DNA from: Companilactobacillus bobalius
Lineage (GTDB): Bacteria > Bacillota > Bacilli > Lactobacillales > Lactobacillaceae
DNA: 64,000 nt
Assembly (NCBI RefSeq): GCF_009764355.1
Contig: NZ_LNUA01000031.1
Coordinates: 186,001-250,000, forward strand
Reading direction: 5' to 3'
Below are positions 26,307-35,718 of the stretch, piece by piece. How positions within the stretch are numbered: position 1 is the stretch's first letter; each line of letters starts with the position of its first letter. The translations under genes were made by a program, and so were the position numbers. The notes beneath the pieces were generated by a model. The model ran no database searches. It was given only the letters and a program-made list of their open reading frames with translations, and was not told the origin of the DNA.

Positions 26307-29300
26307 TATAGACTTTCGGTCAAATTCCAGTTAACTCGACCTTTGTAATCGCCGGCTCTTGGTACGGTATTAGCTTTCAAAAGAATACCATTATCGGAAC
26401 TCCATTGGTTACTAATATCGACCGTATGAGCTGCTAAACTGCTGTCTTTAGCAATTACAGGGTCCATATTTAATGGAGTAGCTAGGTTATCTTTATTAAC
26501 GAATGCCATCGAAAGGTCAGATTGTTCGTCAGTAGCTGCGTAGTCCAAGTTGCCAGCTTTAGCGCTGAGGGTCCAACCAGCCTTGTAGCTTGTGACATTC
26601 AGTTTCCAATCGCCAGAACGGTTGATATAACCGGGCTTGAATGACTTAGGGTCAATTGTCTTGAAACGATAATTGTTGAAGTCTAGCTCCAAAGCTTTGG
26701 CTAAAATCTTTAAGTTGAAGGTTTCTGTGTTAGTCTTTCGCCCATATGGATCGGTGAAGTAGACAGACACCACAGAAGTATCTTTGTCTGTTGGTAGTTT
26801 CAATTGATCACCGGATAAGTTGAAACTCATATCAAAACTCGAAGTTTGAGCTTCGGTTGGATTAGGCAATTTGAGATTAATCGGTGTTTGATTGTCAACT
26901 GTGAAGACGCCAGTTAAATCATGATAGTTGAGGGCATAGTCACTATCGTAAGTGAAGTCCATTGGGAAGTAAATATTACCGCTAGGGCCTAGGACCGTTA
27001 AGTCATTAGATTTAGCAGTGATCTTTGGTGTTAGTTTAGGCACATTGACAGTAATCGTTGTGCTTGCACTAGCATATTTTCCATCTTGAACTGTTACTTT
27101 AACAGTATTTTTACCTTCAGCTAGGACGTTGTCTTCAGCGGGATTCTTTAGATAATCATCTAAAGTTTGAGTAACCGGCTTGTCATAAGCAATTGGTTTC
27201 AAAGTAATATCGATCTTTTTATCGTGGGCTACAGTTTTAGTGATCTTATGGACGGTGCCATCAGGATTGGTAATTTCATAAGTCTTTGTGGCATCTTCAT
27301 CTTTAAATTGAGAATCATCAGAATACTTGTAGCTTCCTGATAGCGTGACTGGTTTATTATCATTAACCGTAATATCAGTTTTGTCAGGAGTGATAACTAA
27401 TTCGCTGTCGGTTACGGTGATGTTATAGGTCACGGTATTAGAAACGAGTCCTTGACTGTCGGTTAGGTAAACTTTGATTTTATAGTCGCCCGGATCTAGA
27501 GTGCCTTTGGGGACATCTAGTGAATAGTCACCTGTTGTGGCATCTTTAGCAACCGGCACGGTCCAAGTACTCTTCATATTTGTGGTCTTGCCATTAGCGT
27601 CAAAGATTTCACCGTAAGCGGAAAGGTCATCACCACTGAATTTAGAACTAAATAGGTAACTAGCAGTTCCTTCCAGTTTAAAGTCATCAGTACTTTTGAC
27701 CTTTTGTGTCTCGCTGTCTTTTGCGGCCACAATTTGTAGTTTTTGATTAGTTATTTTGAAACCATAACTCATAACATCGGCGTTATAGTAATCACTCTTA
27801 TAGGAAGTATGTTCAGGACTAACAGTAGTTGAAGTGAGTGTATTACTGATAGGTGCGTTGGCAGTTCCGTAAATCTTGATGTTAACTTCGGTACTCTTCT
27901 TGGAAAGAGCACCAAGATCTAGATTGAGTGTCTGTACTTCATCACCGTCAGCATTTTTAGATGTGGTCAACTGTGAAGCACTGATGTAAGTAACACTATC
28001 GGGATCGTCAGGGTAGGTAATTTCACCGATTCGGTTATTGCTGTCATTTTGGTAAAGCACATGTTGTGGTAGCTGAAGTTCGGTAGTAATATCACCTGTA
28101 CCAATAGCACCAGAAGTGTATTTCAAATTGTAGTTAAAGGCTAATTTATCGCCATCATCAACCGTATAATCTGAATCACTATCAGTTGGATTTGTATCAC
28201 GACGATCAAGGTCTTTGATAGCACGATCTTGAGTAACATCATAAAGACTGGATGCATCAGTAACGTTAGCGATTGCTGGTATTTTTTCAAGAATAATGTC
28301 ATTATAGCCAGGCAATGAATTAGGGGAACCAGTTGAACTAGTAAAGCCCCAACGAATCTTAGTCTGACCATCTTTTAAATTAAACTTTCTTAAATCAATT
28401 TTGATTGGATCATCAATATCACGAGGACGTTTATCCCAAGTGTGATATGGCTTAACAGTTCCGTCAGTCTCACGGTCATTGTAGACGTAATTGATGTAGC
28501 CGTAGTTACTATCATCTTTATCAGGTTTGTAAGTGAAAGTAAAGTGATGCCAAGCATCTTTACCTGTAGCGCCAGTAAGAGAGTCATAACCACCAATAGT
28601 AGCATTAAATATAACATTGTGGTGATGCATACCAAAGAAATAATAAGTTAGAGCCATCTTTTGTACGTACGTGTCTGGATCACCGGGGTAGGCCCAAGCA
28701 ACATGTTGACCTTTGGTCTCCTGTGTTAGATGAGAATCGTATAAACCGTCGAATAGATCATCCGTTTTTTTATCGTTGAATTGTTCTTTGCCATTGCTAA
28801 GACCCGCACTCGAACTTGAATTATTAAAAGAATCAAATTCAAGAGCAAAACTATTTTGGATAGCATTACCAGCAAACTCAGTTGCATTAGAAACAGTAGC
28901 GGGCGAAGAAGTTCCTCCGTAAACGCCGAGAGATTCACCAGAAGCCGCATAGTTTTTTTCTGGATCAATAAACGAAAGTAATCCAGCCTTTTTATAGTAC
29001 CGTCCAATTGCGTTGATACCTCTATCGTCGTTTTGTAAGACTAAAGCAATCCCGTCACCAGAAACGTTAAATGTTGGTCCAACGTAGATCCAACCAGTAA
29101 TAGTCTGTTCTTTAGTCAAATCAAAGTAATTGTATGATTCAGTAGAATCATCAGGATTGGTCATACGTCCCCAAATGGAACCTACTGCGTTATCTTGAGC
29201 ACCCGTCATTTGAATTACATCGACAGGATTAGGGTTCGAACCACCACCCTCTAGAATCTGTACAGAGTTTTTGGTGTCCTTAGAACCTGAATAGTCTGTA

Positions 29301-29488
29301 GGATATTCAAATAGATTACCAATCTTCATTCCGTTCGGAGCAGCCTTCAGGACGTCATCATTTGATGGTGCCACACTTGAGAAGTCCACAATCGCATGAA
29401 CATTGGTTGTACACATAGAAAAAATTGTTAACGTCAAAAAGAACATAATCGTAGGTAGCAAATTATGCCATAACTTGTGATAATTCAT
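26306..29488 (-). CDS. large secreted L-type-lectin/WxL surface protein
   Basis: A 1060-residue exported protein with SD AAGGGG 8 bases before the ATG and a signal peptide ending near VHA. Residues about 30-420 form a bacterial legume-type lectin domain (IALVLQNDDRG, NSFALEFDSFNN, WHHFTFTYKP). Residues about 430-930 are several beta-rich Ig-like repeats. The last 130 residues resemble a WxL cell-wall-binding domain with GDWKLNVTS, GWTLSA and a terminal NWNLTES. It should bind glycans at the cell surface and attach to peptidoglycan non-covalently. It is a paralogue of the protein at 39138-41378 but stands alone. Confidence 0.85.
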   Translation of the reverse strand: MNYHKLWHNLLPTIMFFLTLTIFSMCTTNVHAIVDFSSVAPSNDDVLKAAPNGMKIGNLFEYPTDYSGSKDTKNSVQILEGGGSNPNPVDVIQMTGAQDNAVGSIWGRMTNPDDSTESYNYFDLTKEQTITGWIYVGPTFNVSGDGIALVLQNDDRGINAIGRYYKKAGLLSFIDPEKNYAASGESLGVYGGTSSPATVSNATEFAGNAIQNSFALEFDSFNNSSSSAGLSNGKEQFNDKKTDDLFDGLYDSHLTQETKGQHVAWAYPGDPDTYVQKMALTYYFFGMHHHNVIFNATIGGYDSLTGATGKDAWHHFTFTYKPDKDDSNYGYINYVYNDRETDGTVKPYHTWDKRPRDIDDPIKIDLRKFNLKDGQTKIRWGFTSSTGSPNSLPGYNDIILEKIPAIANVTDASSLYDVTQDRAIKDLDRRDTNPTDSDSDYTVDDGDKLAFNYNLKYTSGAIGTGDITTELQLPQHVLYQNDSNNRIGEITYPDDPDSVTYISASQLTTSKNADGDEVQTLNLDLGALSKKSTEVNIKIYGTANAPISNTLTSTTVSPEHTSYKSDYYNADVMSYGFKITNQKLQIVAAKDSETQKVKSTDDFKLEGTASYLFSSKFSGDDLSAYGEIFDANGKTTNMKSTWTVPVAKDATTGDYSLDVPKGTLDPGDYKIKVYLTDSQGLVSNTVTYNITVTDSELVITPDKTDITVNDNKPVTLSGSYKYSDDSQFKDEDATKTYEITNPDGTVHKITKTVAHDKKIDITLKPIAYDKPVTQTLDDYLKNPAEDNVLAEGKNTVKVTVQDGKYASASTTITVNVPKLTPKITAKSNDLTVLGPSGNIYFPMDFTYDSDYALNYHDLTGVFTVDNQTPINLKLPNPTEAQTSSFDMSFNLSGDQLKLPTDKDTSVVSVYFTDPYGRKTNTETFNLKILAKALELDFNNYRFKTIDPKSFKPGYINRSGDWKLNVTSYKAGWTLSAKAGNLDYAATDEQSDLSMAFVNKDNLATPLNMDPVIAKDSSLAAHTVDISNQWSSDNGILLKANTVPRAGDYKGRVNWNLTESL

Positions 29489-29703
29489 ATTAATTTCCCC
29501 TTAAAAATACATTATCCGTAAGCTTTCACGATTATTATAATATCAAAATATAAAATGTGCTATATATAAGATATAAATTATAATAATTTGAATTTTATTA
29601 AACTAATGACATGTTATGACATTGATTTAATAAAGACTGGTTGTTTCTGGTTAAAGATAATATCTAATAATTGAGGGAATAAATCATATTAAAAATTCGA
29701 GAC

Positions 29704-29743
29704 AAAAAAAGAGACCCTAATTGTAATTAGAGTCTCTTTTTCG
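29704..29743. terminator. terminator of the purine permease gene
   Basis: AAAAAGAGAC...TAATT-GT-AATTA...GTCTCTTTTT, a symmetrical hairpin with A and T runs downstream of the minus-strand permease. The remaining 200 bp up to the lectin gene is AT-rich and probably holds its promoter; I see no other element there. Confidence 0.88.
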
Positions 29744-29757
29744 TACCAGATTCGTTT

Positions 29758-31098
29758 TTAACCTGGCAAAATATTAATAAAGTAAAGTAGAACAACGAAG
29801 ACGAAGAAGAGGATGTACATAATAGGTGTAACTTCCTTGCCTCGACCTGCAGCCCACATTGTTAATGGGTAGAAGAGGATTCCGAAAGCAAATCCATAAG
29901 AGATGTTGTATGTCAAAGGCATTCCTACAATAGTAAGAAAGGCTGGCATAGCAATTTCGAATTTGTTCCAGTTAATTTGTCTCATTGATTGAGCCATTAA
30001 AATACCAACAATGATCAATACTGGTGCGGTAACGTTTGAAGTTACAACAGTCAATAGTGGTGAGAAGAACATGGCAATGGCAAACATGATGCTGACAACG
30101 AGGGATGTTAGTCCTGTACGACCACCGACAGCGATACCGGCAGAAGATTCAACGTAAGCGGCAGTTGGAGTAGTACCCATAACAGCACCACCTAGCATTG
30201 AAATAGAATCAGCCATCAAAGCACGTCCAATTCTAGGCATCTTGTTGTTCTTCATGAAGCCAGCTTGTTCAGCTAAACCAATCAAAGTACCAGCAGTATC
30301 AAAGAAAGCTACAAGTAGGAAGACTAGGACAACTGCCCAAAGTTTTGGATCTGATAGATCAGGTAAATGAGCGATACTGACACCAAAAGTTGGTTTCATA
30401 CTTGGAATAGTAGAGATAACTTGTTTTGGCAAAGGAATCAATTTAGTTACTAATCCTAAAATAGTAGTTAGCACCATACCGATGAAGATTGAACCAGGAA
30501 CTTTTTTAGCCATTAGTAAGCCAGTTACAACTAGTCCAAAGATAGTTAACCAAGTTGTAGGAACTGTCAGTGAACCCATAGCAACAAGGGTTGATTTACT
30601 ACCAACAACTAGACCACCACCCTGTAATCCAACAAAGGCGATAAAGAGTCCGATACCAGACGCCATAGCCAATTTTAAATCATGTGGAATTGAGTCGATG
30701 ACCAGTTCACGTAATTTAAGTACGGAAATCAAGAGGAAGAGAACGCTGGACATGAAGACACCAGCCATTGCCGTTTGCCAAGGAATTCCCATGGCTAGTA
30801 CAACTGAGTAAGTGAAGAAGGCATTATCGCCTAAACCTGGAGCTATTGCAATTGGATAATTAGCTAATAATGCCATTAAAATAGAACCCAAGATTGCTGA
30901 AAGAGCAGTAGCTGTAAAGACAGCACCTTTGTTCATACCCGCGACCCCTAAAACTTGCGGATTGACAAAGAGGATGTAGGCCATTGATACGAAAGTCGTC
31001 AAACCAGCTAGAATTTCACGTCTAACAGTAGTTTGAGCTTCTTGGAGATGGAATAATTTTTCAATGAAGCTACGATTTGAATCTGTTGATGATTCCAT
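29758..31098 (-). CDS. NCS2 family purine permease (AzgA/PbuG-like)
   Basis: A 446-residue permease with about 12-13 membrane segments. It begins with a short cytoplasmic N-terminus (LFHLQEAQTTVRREILAGLTTF) and has the AzgA-type blocks FVNPQVLGVAGM, GLGDNAFFTYSVV and ESSAGIAVGGRTGLTSL. This family imports adenine, guanine or hypoxanthine by proton symport. SD GGGGG lies before the ATG. I searched the 220 bp upstream for a purine riboswitch and found none, so control is unclear. Confidence 0.92.
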   Translation of the reverse strand: MESSTDSNRSFIEKLFHLQEAQTTVRREILAGLTTFVSMAYILFVNPQVLGVAGMNKGAVFTATALSAILGSILMALLANYPIAIAPGLGDNAFFTYSVVLAMGIPWQTAMAGVFMSSVLFLLISVLKLRELVIDSIPHDLKLAMASGIGLFIAFVGLQGGGLVVGSKSTLVAMGSLTVPTTWLTIFGLVVTGLLMAKKVPGSIFIGMVLTTILGLVTKLIPLPKQVISTIPSMKPTFGVSIAHLPDLSDPKLWAVVLVFLLVAFFDTAGTLIGLAEQAGFMKNNKMPRIGRALMADSISMLGGAVMGTTPTAAYVESSAGIAVGGRTGLTSLVVSIMFAIAMFFSPLLTVVTSNVTAPVLIIVGILMAQSMRQINWNKFEIAMPAFLTIVGMPLTYNISYGFAFGILFYPLTMWAAGRGKEVTPIMYILFFVFVVLLYFINILPG

Positions 31099-31284
31099 GA
31101 TATAACCCCCTAAGTTTTTTACTACTTAGAAAGTATTACAAAAATTATGGAAAATAGCAAGTAAAATACGATTAATTCAAGCTACAATTTGGATAATTGT
31201 TCGTATTTATATCTATATAATTATAATTGTTATCTAAAAGTTATACATTAAATAATTAAATAACGAATTATATTTAAAAAGCAA

Positions 31285-31325
31285 AACAGTCAACAACTCA
31301 AATTGAGTCACTGACTGTTATTTTC
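31285..31325. terminator. terminator of the NAD(P)-binding protein gene
   Basis: AACAGTCA and TGACTGTT arms around an inner ACTCAAATTGAGT hairpin, with A/T-rich flanks. It sits between the minus-strand gene ending at 31330 and the start of the permease at 31098. Confidence 0.75.
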
Positions 31326-31329
31326 GATA

Positions 31330-31971
31330 TTAACTAAATATATCTTCTTCAGGTTGATCACCACTGGCAAAGGTGTACTCTTTACCGATTGTTGACGAAT
31401 TCTGAATAATCAATGCTAAAGCTTTAGCAACGTCAACTCGAGGAATTGTGTCATTTTCATTAGGTCCCAATAATTTGATCTTACCAGTACCATCTTCATT
31501 AGTTAGTGTTCCGGGATGAATAATTGTGTAATCGAGACTAGTGCCACGCAGATGATCATCAGCGTAATGTTTAGCAGTCATGTAAGGTCTGATACCACTT
31601 GCGTCCCACTTATTTCGATTGTCACTAAAGACAGAACTAACCATAATATAACGTTTGATTCCAATTGCTTCGGCAACCATCATTGTTTTGATAGCACCAT
31701 CGAGATCAATTTCAATTGTTAGAGCATCGCTAGCACCACCAGCACCGGCAGAGAAGACGATAATGTCAGCACCAGACTCTTCAATTGAATTCTTAATATC
31801 GTCTAGAGAAGCTGTTAGATCGATAAATTGAGTTTCGATATTGTTTTCGTTGTAGGCCTTGATTTGTTCTTGACTACGCAATCCAGCAACAAATTCGATG
31901 TTTCTTGATTGTAATTCACCAATCAGTAGGTGTCCGATTTTGCCATGGGCACCAATAATAAGAACTTTCAT
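31330..31971 (-). CDS. NAD(P)-binding oxidoreductase (atypical SDR)
   Basis: A protein of about 213 residues. It starts MKVLIIGAHGKIGHLLIGEL, a Rossmann GxxGxxG dinucleotide loop, and has DIIVFSAGAGG and RYIMVSSVFSDNRNKW of the NAD(P)H-binding/YwnB-type atypical short-chain dehydrogenases. The catalytic Tyr region (PYMTAKHYAD) is present. The ATG at 31971 has AAGGAGG 8 bases upstream. It is monocistronic. The substrate is unknown; relatives are flavin reductase-like or NAD(P)H-sensing proteins. Confidence 0.85.
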   Translation of the reverse strand: MKVLIIGAHGKIGHLLIGELQSRNIEFVAGLRSQEQIKAYNENNIETQFIDLTASLDDIKNSIEESGADIIVFSAGAGGASDALTIEIDLDGAIKTMMVAEAIGIKRYIMVSSVFSDNRNKWDASGIRPYMTAKHYADDHLRGTSLDYTIIHPGTLTNEDGTGKIKLLGPNENDTIPRVDVAKALALIIQNSSTIGKEYTFASGDQPEEDIFS

Positions 31972-32082
31972 ACTCAAAACCTCCTTAGTTAAACATACTG
32001 TAGCAACATTTTTTTAATAATGCTAGTGTTTTGAATCTTATATTTGAGTATATTAGACTTATATACAAAGGGGAAATAGCGT

Positions 32083-32844
32083 ATGAAAATATTAGGAATT
32101 TTGGCCTCCCATCAAGAACATGGTCTCAATGCCCAAATGTTGGATGAAGTGTTGAAAAATGTTGATAGTGGAATCGAAACAGAAACAATCTTCTTAGAGA
32201 ATTATGATATTACGCCTCACAAATATCATGAGGACAATCCTGTTTTGGATGAATTGGCGCAGAAATTAATGGACAGTGACGTCTGGATCTTTGCTGCACC
32301 TACTTATTGGCGAGAATTGTCAGGAGTTTTAAAGAATTTTTTCGACTGCATGCGACCTAAGTTTGTCTATTTCAAACAAAATGGCGACACGATACCAGGT
32401 CCATTCAAGAATAAGCACTACTTGAGTATTTCGTCTTGTTACGTTTCTATATTAGAAAACTTTGTTACTGGTGTGACTGACGATTCATTTAAGACGATTG
32501 ATCGAGTAATGTCCGCTGCTGGAGTAATTAAAGTAGGGGAAATAGTTTTGCCGAATACCTTTGGCATGAAAACCATTCCATATAATAAGAAGAAACTGTG
32601 TCAAAAGTATGCTAAAAAGATTTCTGTCAGAAAGAGAAAGGATGATTCAACCGTGAAAAGATATATACAGCTATTCTTTATGATTGCCGTGATGGCACTA
32701 ATAACAATGGGGATTCAATTACCACTCTCAGGATGGATCGGTAACAATTTCTGGTTGAATTATACTAGTTTTACTATTATTTTCTTTGTCTTACTGGCTT
32801 GTATCTTGCACTTTGTAACGTTTGTCAAACATCGCCGTCGTTAA
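32083..32844 (+). CDS. flavodoxin-like NAD(P)H:FMN oxidoreductase with C-terminal membrane anchor
   Basis: A 253-residue protein. Residues 1-185 are a flavodoxin/NADPH-dependent FMN reductase fold (ILGILASHQEHGLNAQML, FAAPTYWRELSGVLKNFFDCM). After a basic linker (SVRKRKDD) come two hydrophobic segments at about 197-217 and 224-245, ending KHRRR. The domain order predicts a cytoplasmic flavin domain held at the membrane by a helical hairpin, unusual for this normally soluble family. SD AAGGGGAAA. It may hand electrons to a membrane acceptor; that is inferred. Confidence 0.8.
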   Translation: MKILGILASHQEHGLNAQMLDEVLKNVDSGIETETIFLENYDITPHKYHEDNPVLDELAQKLMDSDVWIFAAPTYWRELSGVLKNFFDCMRPKFVYFKQNGDTIPGPFKNKHYLSISSCYVSILENFVTGVTDDSFKTIDRVMSAAGVIKVGEIVLPNTFGMKTIPYNKKKLCQKYAKKISVRKRKDDSTVKRYIQLFFMIAVMALITMGIQLPLSGWIGNNFWLNYTSFTIIFFVLLACILHFVTFVKHRRR

Positions 32845-32851
32845 ACTAAAA

Positions 32852-32893
32852 AAATCTCGGACAATTTATTGTAAATTGGTCGAGATTTCTTAT
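32852..32893. terminator. Rho-independent terminator
   Basis: AAATCTCG...CGAGATTT outer stem with an inner ACAATTT/AAATTGGT stem and T-rich end, following the flavodoxin-like gene and facing the tpx gene. Confidence 0.85.
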
Positions 32894-32969
32894 TGAAATG
32901 TATTATTATCAGGAATGGTTCTTTACATTTGTATAGGAATTTTTACAAATGCTGAATGGTTCGATGAAT

Positions 32970-33464
32970 CTAATTCATTTGGTCAATCTGATCCAGTACC
33001 TTATCATAACTTGGTTCGTCAGTTTGTACTGGAACTACCTCAGAATAAGTGATTTCGCCGTTAGGGTCAACTACCCAGACTGAACGTGCCAAAATGTCCA
33101 AGTCCTTGATCCAAAGATTGGATTTCTTACCGAAGTCGCGGTTGACATCAGCTAACATTTGCATGTTCTTCACATTTTCAGCTGCACACCAGTGGGTTTG
33201 TTCCTCAACAGTGTTAGTAGAAATGGTAACGAAGTTGATAGCCGAGTGACCATCGACTTCTTCATTGAAATGTTTAGTTTGAATACTGCAGACACTAGTA
33301 TTGATGTTAGGAACGACACTGATCAATAATGGTTTGTTTAATAGATCACTGAGTTTGATTTCTTGATTGTTCTTATTTAATACGGTAAAGTCGGGGAACT
33401 TATCTCCAACAGATAGTGGTTGACCAATTGTGGCAACAGTTTGTCCTTTAAATTCCAAATTCAT
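32970..33464 (-). CDS. tpx: thiol peroxidase (atypical 2-Cys peroxiredoxin)
   Basis: A 164-residue peroxiredoxin of the Tpx group. It removes hydrogen and lipid peroxides using thioredoxin. The peroxidatic Cys59 is in NTSVCSIQT, the resolving Cys93 in THWCAAENV, and the conserved Arg in ARSVWVVD. I use the ATG at 33464 behind GAAAGGG; a GTG at 33476 in the same frame would overlap that SD. Monocistronic. Confidence 0.95.
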   Translation of the reverse strand: MNLEFKGQTVATIGQPLSVGDKFPDFTVLNKNNQEIKLSDLLNKPLLISVVPNINTSVCSIQTKHFNEEVDGHSAINFVTISTNTVEEQTHWCAAENVKNMQMLADVNRDFGKKSNLWIKDLDILARSVWVVDPNGEITYSEVVPVQTDEPSYDKVLDQIDQMN

Positions 33465-33558
33465 ACGAATATTCACCCTTTCTTTTTTGATGCTAGACTC
33501 ATTATAAGTTAGGGCAAAATAAAAACCTAGAAATTAGATTGCAAATTGAGGTGATGCC

Positions 33559-34071
33559 ATGTTAATAGTAGGAAAAGATATTAAGATAAGAAATTTTACG
33601 GAAACTGACTTTCCTCAGTTTCTAGCGTTAGTCGGTGATAAGACTAATCATGAACTAGCGGGATTGGAATATAGCACGGATTCCAATTATGTTCACCAGT
33701 TGTTTGAAATGTATTGCAAAAGAGATGATGCTAATGTCATTGCTGAAGTAGAAAATAATACAATGGTAGGAATTATCGAGATCAATCATCGTGGAGAGTC
33801 CGCAGACCTTGTTTTGACACGAGAAATCGGCTTTGTTATCGATCAAAAGTATCGACAAAAGGGATTTGCGACAGAAGCAATGCAGTTAGTGATTGATTAT
33901 GGATTTAAACAGTTGCACTTGAAAGAGATTTGGGCGTCCACTGAAGAAAAAAATCAAGTTCCTCAGAAGATTTTAGAAAAATTAGGGTTCAAATATATCT
34001 ACAGTGCCGACCAAGCGCTTCCATTCGCAACACATAGCAATATAGTCAGATATTATCTTCTGAAGGAATAG
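33559..34071 (+). CDS. GNAT family N-acetyltransferase
   Basis: A 170-residue acetyltransferase of the RimJ/RimL type. It begins IRNFTETDFPQFL, and the acetyl-CoA loop is in IGFVIDQKYRQKGFATEAMQLVIDYGF (Q/R-x-x-G-x-A pattern), followed by IWASTEEKNQVPQKILEKLGF. SD GAGGTGATG. It could acetylate a ribosomal protein N-terminus, an antibiotic or a small molecule; nothing here decides. It is followed by the surface-protein locus. Confidence 0.88.
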   Translation: MLIVGKDIKIRNFTETDFPQFLALVGDKTNHELAGLEYSTDSNYVHQLFEMYCKRDDANVIAEVENNTMVGIIEINHRGESADLVLTREIGFVIDQKYRQKGFATEAMQLVIDYGFKQLHLKEIWASTEEKNQVPQKILEKLGFKYIYSADQALPFATHSNIVRYYLLKE

Positions 34072-34183
34072 TTCACTTTTTGTAAGAAATTCTTAATTAT
34101 TTCGGAGTAAGCAAATGGTATACGGATGGTACTATACTTCTTGTAAGGAGAAAATAGACTGACTTTTGATGAGAGGTTTTTAT

Positions 34184-34651
34184 ATGAAAAAAAGAACGAG
34201 AACTAGAAAAAGTCTCACAGTCAAAAAGCGAATAGTCGGTTTCTTCGCAATTGCCGTTATTTTGTTAGGTGTGGTTGGTGGATTCAGTATTAACAAAGTT
34301 ATTGCTGAATCTGACAGCACGGCAGGGAATGACGCTGCAGCACCAGTTGCGGTACTCGCTAAGACGTCTGATAGTAGTACTTCAGGCGCAGGCGGTGCAG
34401 CAACTAATGCTAACGTCTTAGTTGGTGATAATACTGGAACAAGTACCGGTAGCCAAACACAAGCTAAAGATACTGACTATACACCGTCAGTCAACGTCAA
34501 CAACATGTCAACATACCCACAAACCGGGGATGCGCATGATACCGGATTAGTCATTTTAGGCTTTACTATTTTGATTGGTCTATTCGCTTTTTATGGATTG
34601 AAGTTCCGGAAAAGCTTCCAATCTTTACACGTTTCAAAGGTAACAAATTGA
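34184..34651 (+). CDS. small sortase-anchored protein of the WxL locus (CscD-like)
   Basis: A 155-residue exported protein. The ATG at 34184 follows GAGAGG; an upstream TTG at 34166 in the same frame is rejected. A basic start and hydrophobic segment (about 18-37) form a signal peptide, followed by a low-complexity Ala/Ser/Thr region. It ends with STYPQTGD, a hydrophobic stretch and basic residues: a sortase motif in which the usual Leu of LPQTG is Tyr. Position and design match the small LPXTG protein (cscD type) of cell-surface-complex clusters. Confidence 0.82.
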   Translation: MKKRTRTRKSLTVKKRIVGFFAIAVILLGVVGGFSINKVIAESDSTAGNDAAAPVAVLAKTSDSSTSGAGGAATNANVLVGDNTGTSTGSQTQAKDTDYTPSVNVNNMSTYPQTGDAHDTGLVILGFTILIGLFAFYGLKFRKSFQSLHVSKVTN

Positions 34652-34775
34652 TTCAATTCTGATAAATATCTTTTACAAATTATGAGATGTACGGTTCGTA
34701 AAATTTGGTATTATCTAATTGTAATCAAGAAAGACAAAAACAAAAAATAATTTTCTATATCAGGGAGGATATATC

Positions 34776-35606
34776 ATGAAATTATCTAAGAGTGTTTTAG
34801 CAGGATCATTAGCAACAGCAGGAATCGTTTTAGGAGCAATTGCACCAACAATCACAGCACAAGCTGCTACATCTTCAGGTGCTACAGCTGCTGATGGAAC
34901 TGTTTCATACAAAGCTGGTACAGATGTTGGACCACTTGGTGGCAGTGATAGTAAATTAGCAATTGCATATGATGAAACTACAGATGGAAAGACTACAGCT
35001 GTTGGTGAAGCATCAGCTCAATCAAATGCTAATGTTAAAGTTCAATCAGGTCTTTTGACATTAGATTCTGTTCCTGATTTTGGATTTGGTAATGCTGCCA
35101 TTGGCACAACAGTTGCTTTGGATAGCAACAATCGTGATGACAGTGCTACAGATAGTCAAGATAAAGGTGTATTAACAGTAACTGATTCACGTACTGACGC
35201 ACCTGGATTCACAGTTGATGCTGCTATTACAAACTTCTTTGCCGGTAGTGATGACAAGACAGGTCAACCATTTGTTTTGAATCTACAAAAGACACAATTG
35301 AAGAATGATAAGGGTGGCGATGTTTCAGCCGATGGTCCTAGATATACTACAGGTATCAATATTGCCGGTGCAGCTAATAAAGCCGGAAGTGCTGATTCAA
35401 CAGCTCCAGAAGCTTCAACTATGATTGACTTGGATAAGGGTACATATACAGATGGTCCTATCAATGCTTCATTTACACCAACTGACAAGAACACATACTT
35501 GAACTTAGCTACAGATACTCCAGCAACAAGTGGCAAAGATGGTGTTCAATCATACAATGCTACAATTACATGGACATTGAAGACAAAATCTACTGTTACA
35601 GCATAG
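34776..35606 (+). CDS. WxL-domain surface protein (CscB-like)
   Basis: A 276-residue exported protein with SD GGGAGGA 8 bases before the ATG and a signal peptide ending at about residue 31 (AQAA). The rest is a WxL domain: a terminal ITWTL motif, preceded by LTVTDSRTDAPGF and VLNLQKTQLKND. The first WxL motif, usually G-W-T-L/V, reads GFTVDA, so its Trp is Phe. The codons are biased in the way of highly expressed genes. WxL domains bind peptidoglycan non-covalently and pair with DUF916/DUF3324 proteins, three of which follow. Confidence 0.88.
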   Translation: MKLSKSVLAGSLATAGIVLGAIAPTITAQAATSSGATAADGTVSYKAGTDVGPLGGSDSKLAIAYDETTDGKTTAVGEASAQSNANVKVQSGLLTLDSVPDFGFGNAAIGTTVALDSNNRDDSATDSQDKGVLTVTDSRTDAPGFTVDAAITNFFAGSDDKTGQPFVLNLQKTQLKNDKGGDVSADGPRYTTGINIAGAANKAGSADSTAPEASTMIDLDKGTYTDGPINASFTPTDKNTYLNLATDTPATSGKDGVQSYNATITWTLKTKSTVTA

Positions 35607-35637
35607 TGAGTATTTAAAATATAAATGTTAAAATGTT

Positions 35638-35672
35638 AACCACTACTACAATAGTAGTGGTTTTTATTTTAT
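35638..35672 (+). terminator. Rho-independent terminator after WxL protein
   Basis: ACCACTACT-ACA-ATAGTAGTGGT followed by T residues. It probably limits read-through from the highly expressed WxL gene into the DUF916 genes. Confidence 0.9.
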
Positions 35673-35718
35673 AATATAAACGACTTATGCATTGATTTTA
35701 AAAAGGGAGGTTCAAGTT

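Noticed and set aside
28141..29007. Several minus- and plus-strand ORFs inside the large lectin/WxL gene
   Set aside because: They are out-of-frame shadows of repetitive Asp/Thr codons in that gene.
31099..31330. Possible purine riboswitch before the NCS2 permease
   Set aside because: None of the conserved purine-aptamer loop segments (such as TAAGTTTCTACC) can be found on the minus strand; only an AT-rich leader and a weak hairpin near the SD are present.
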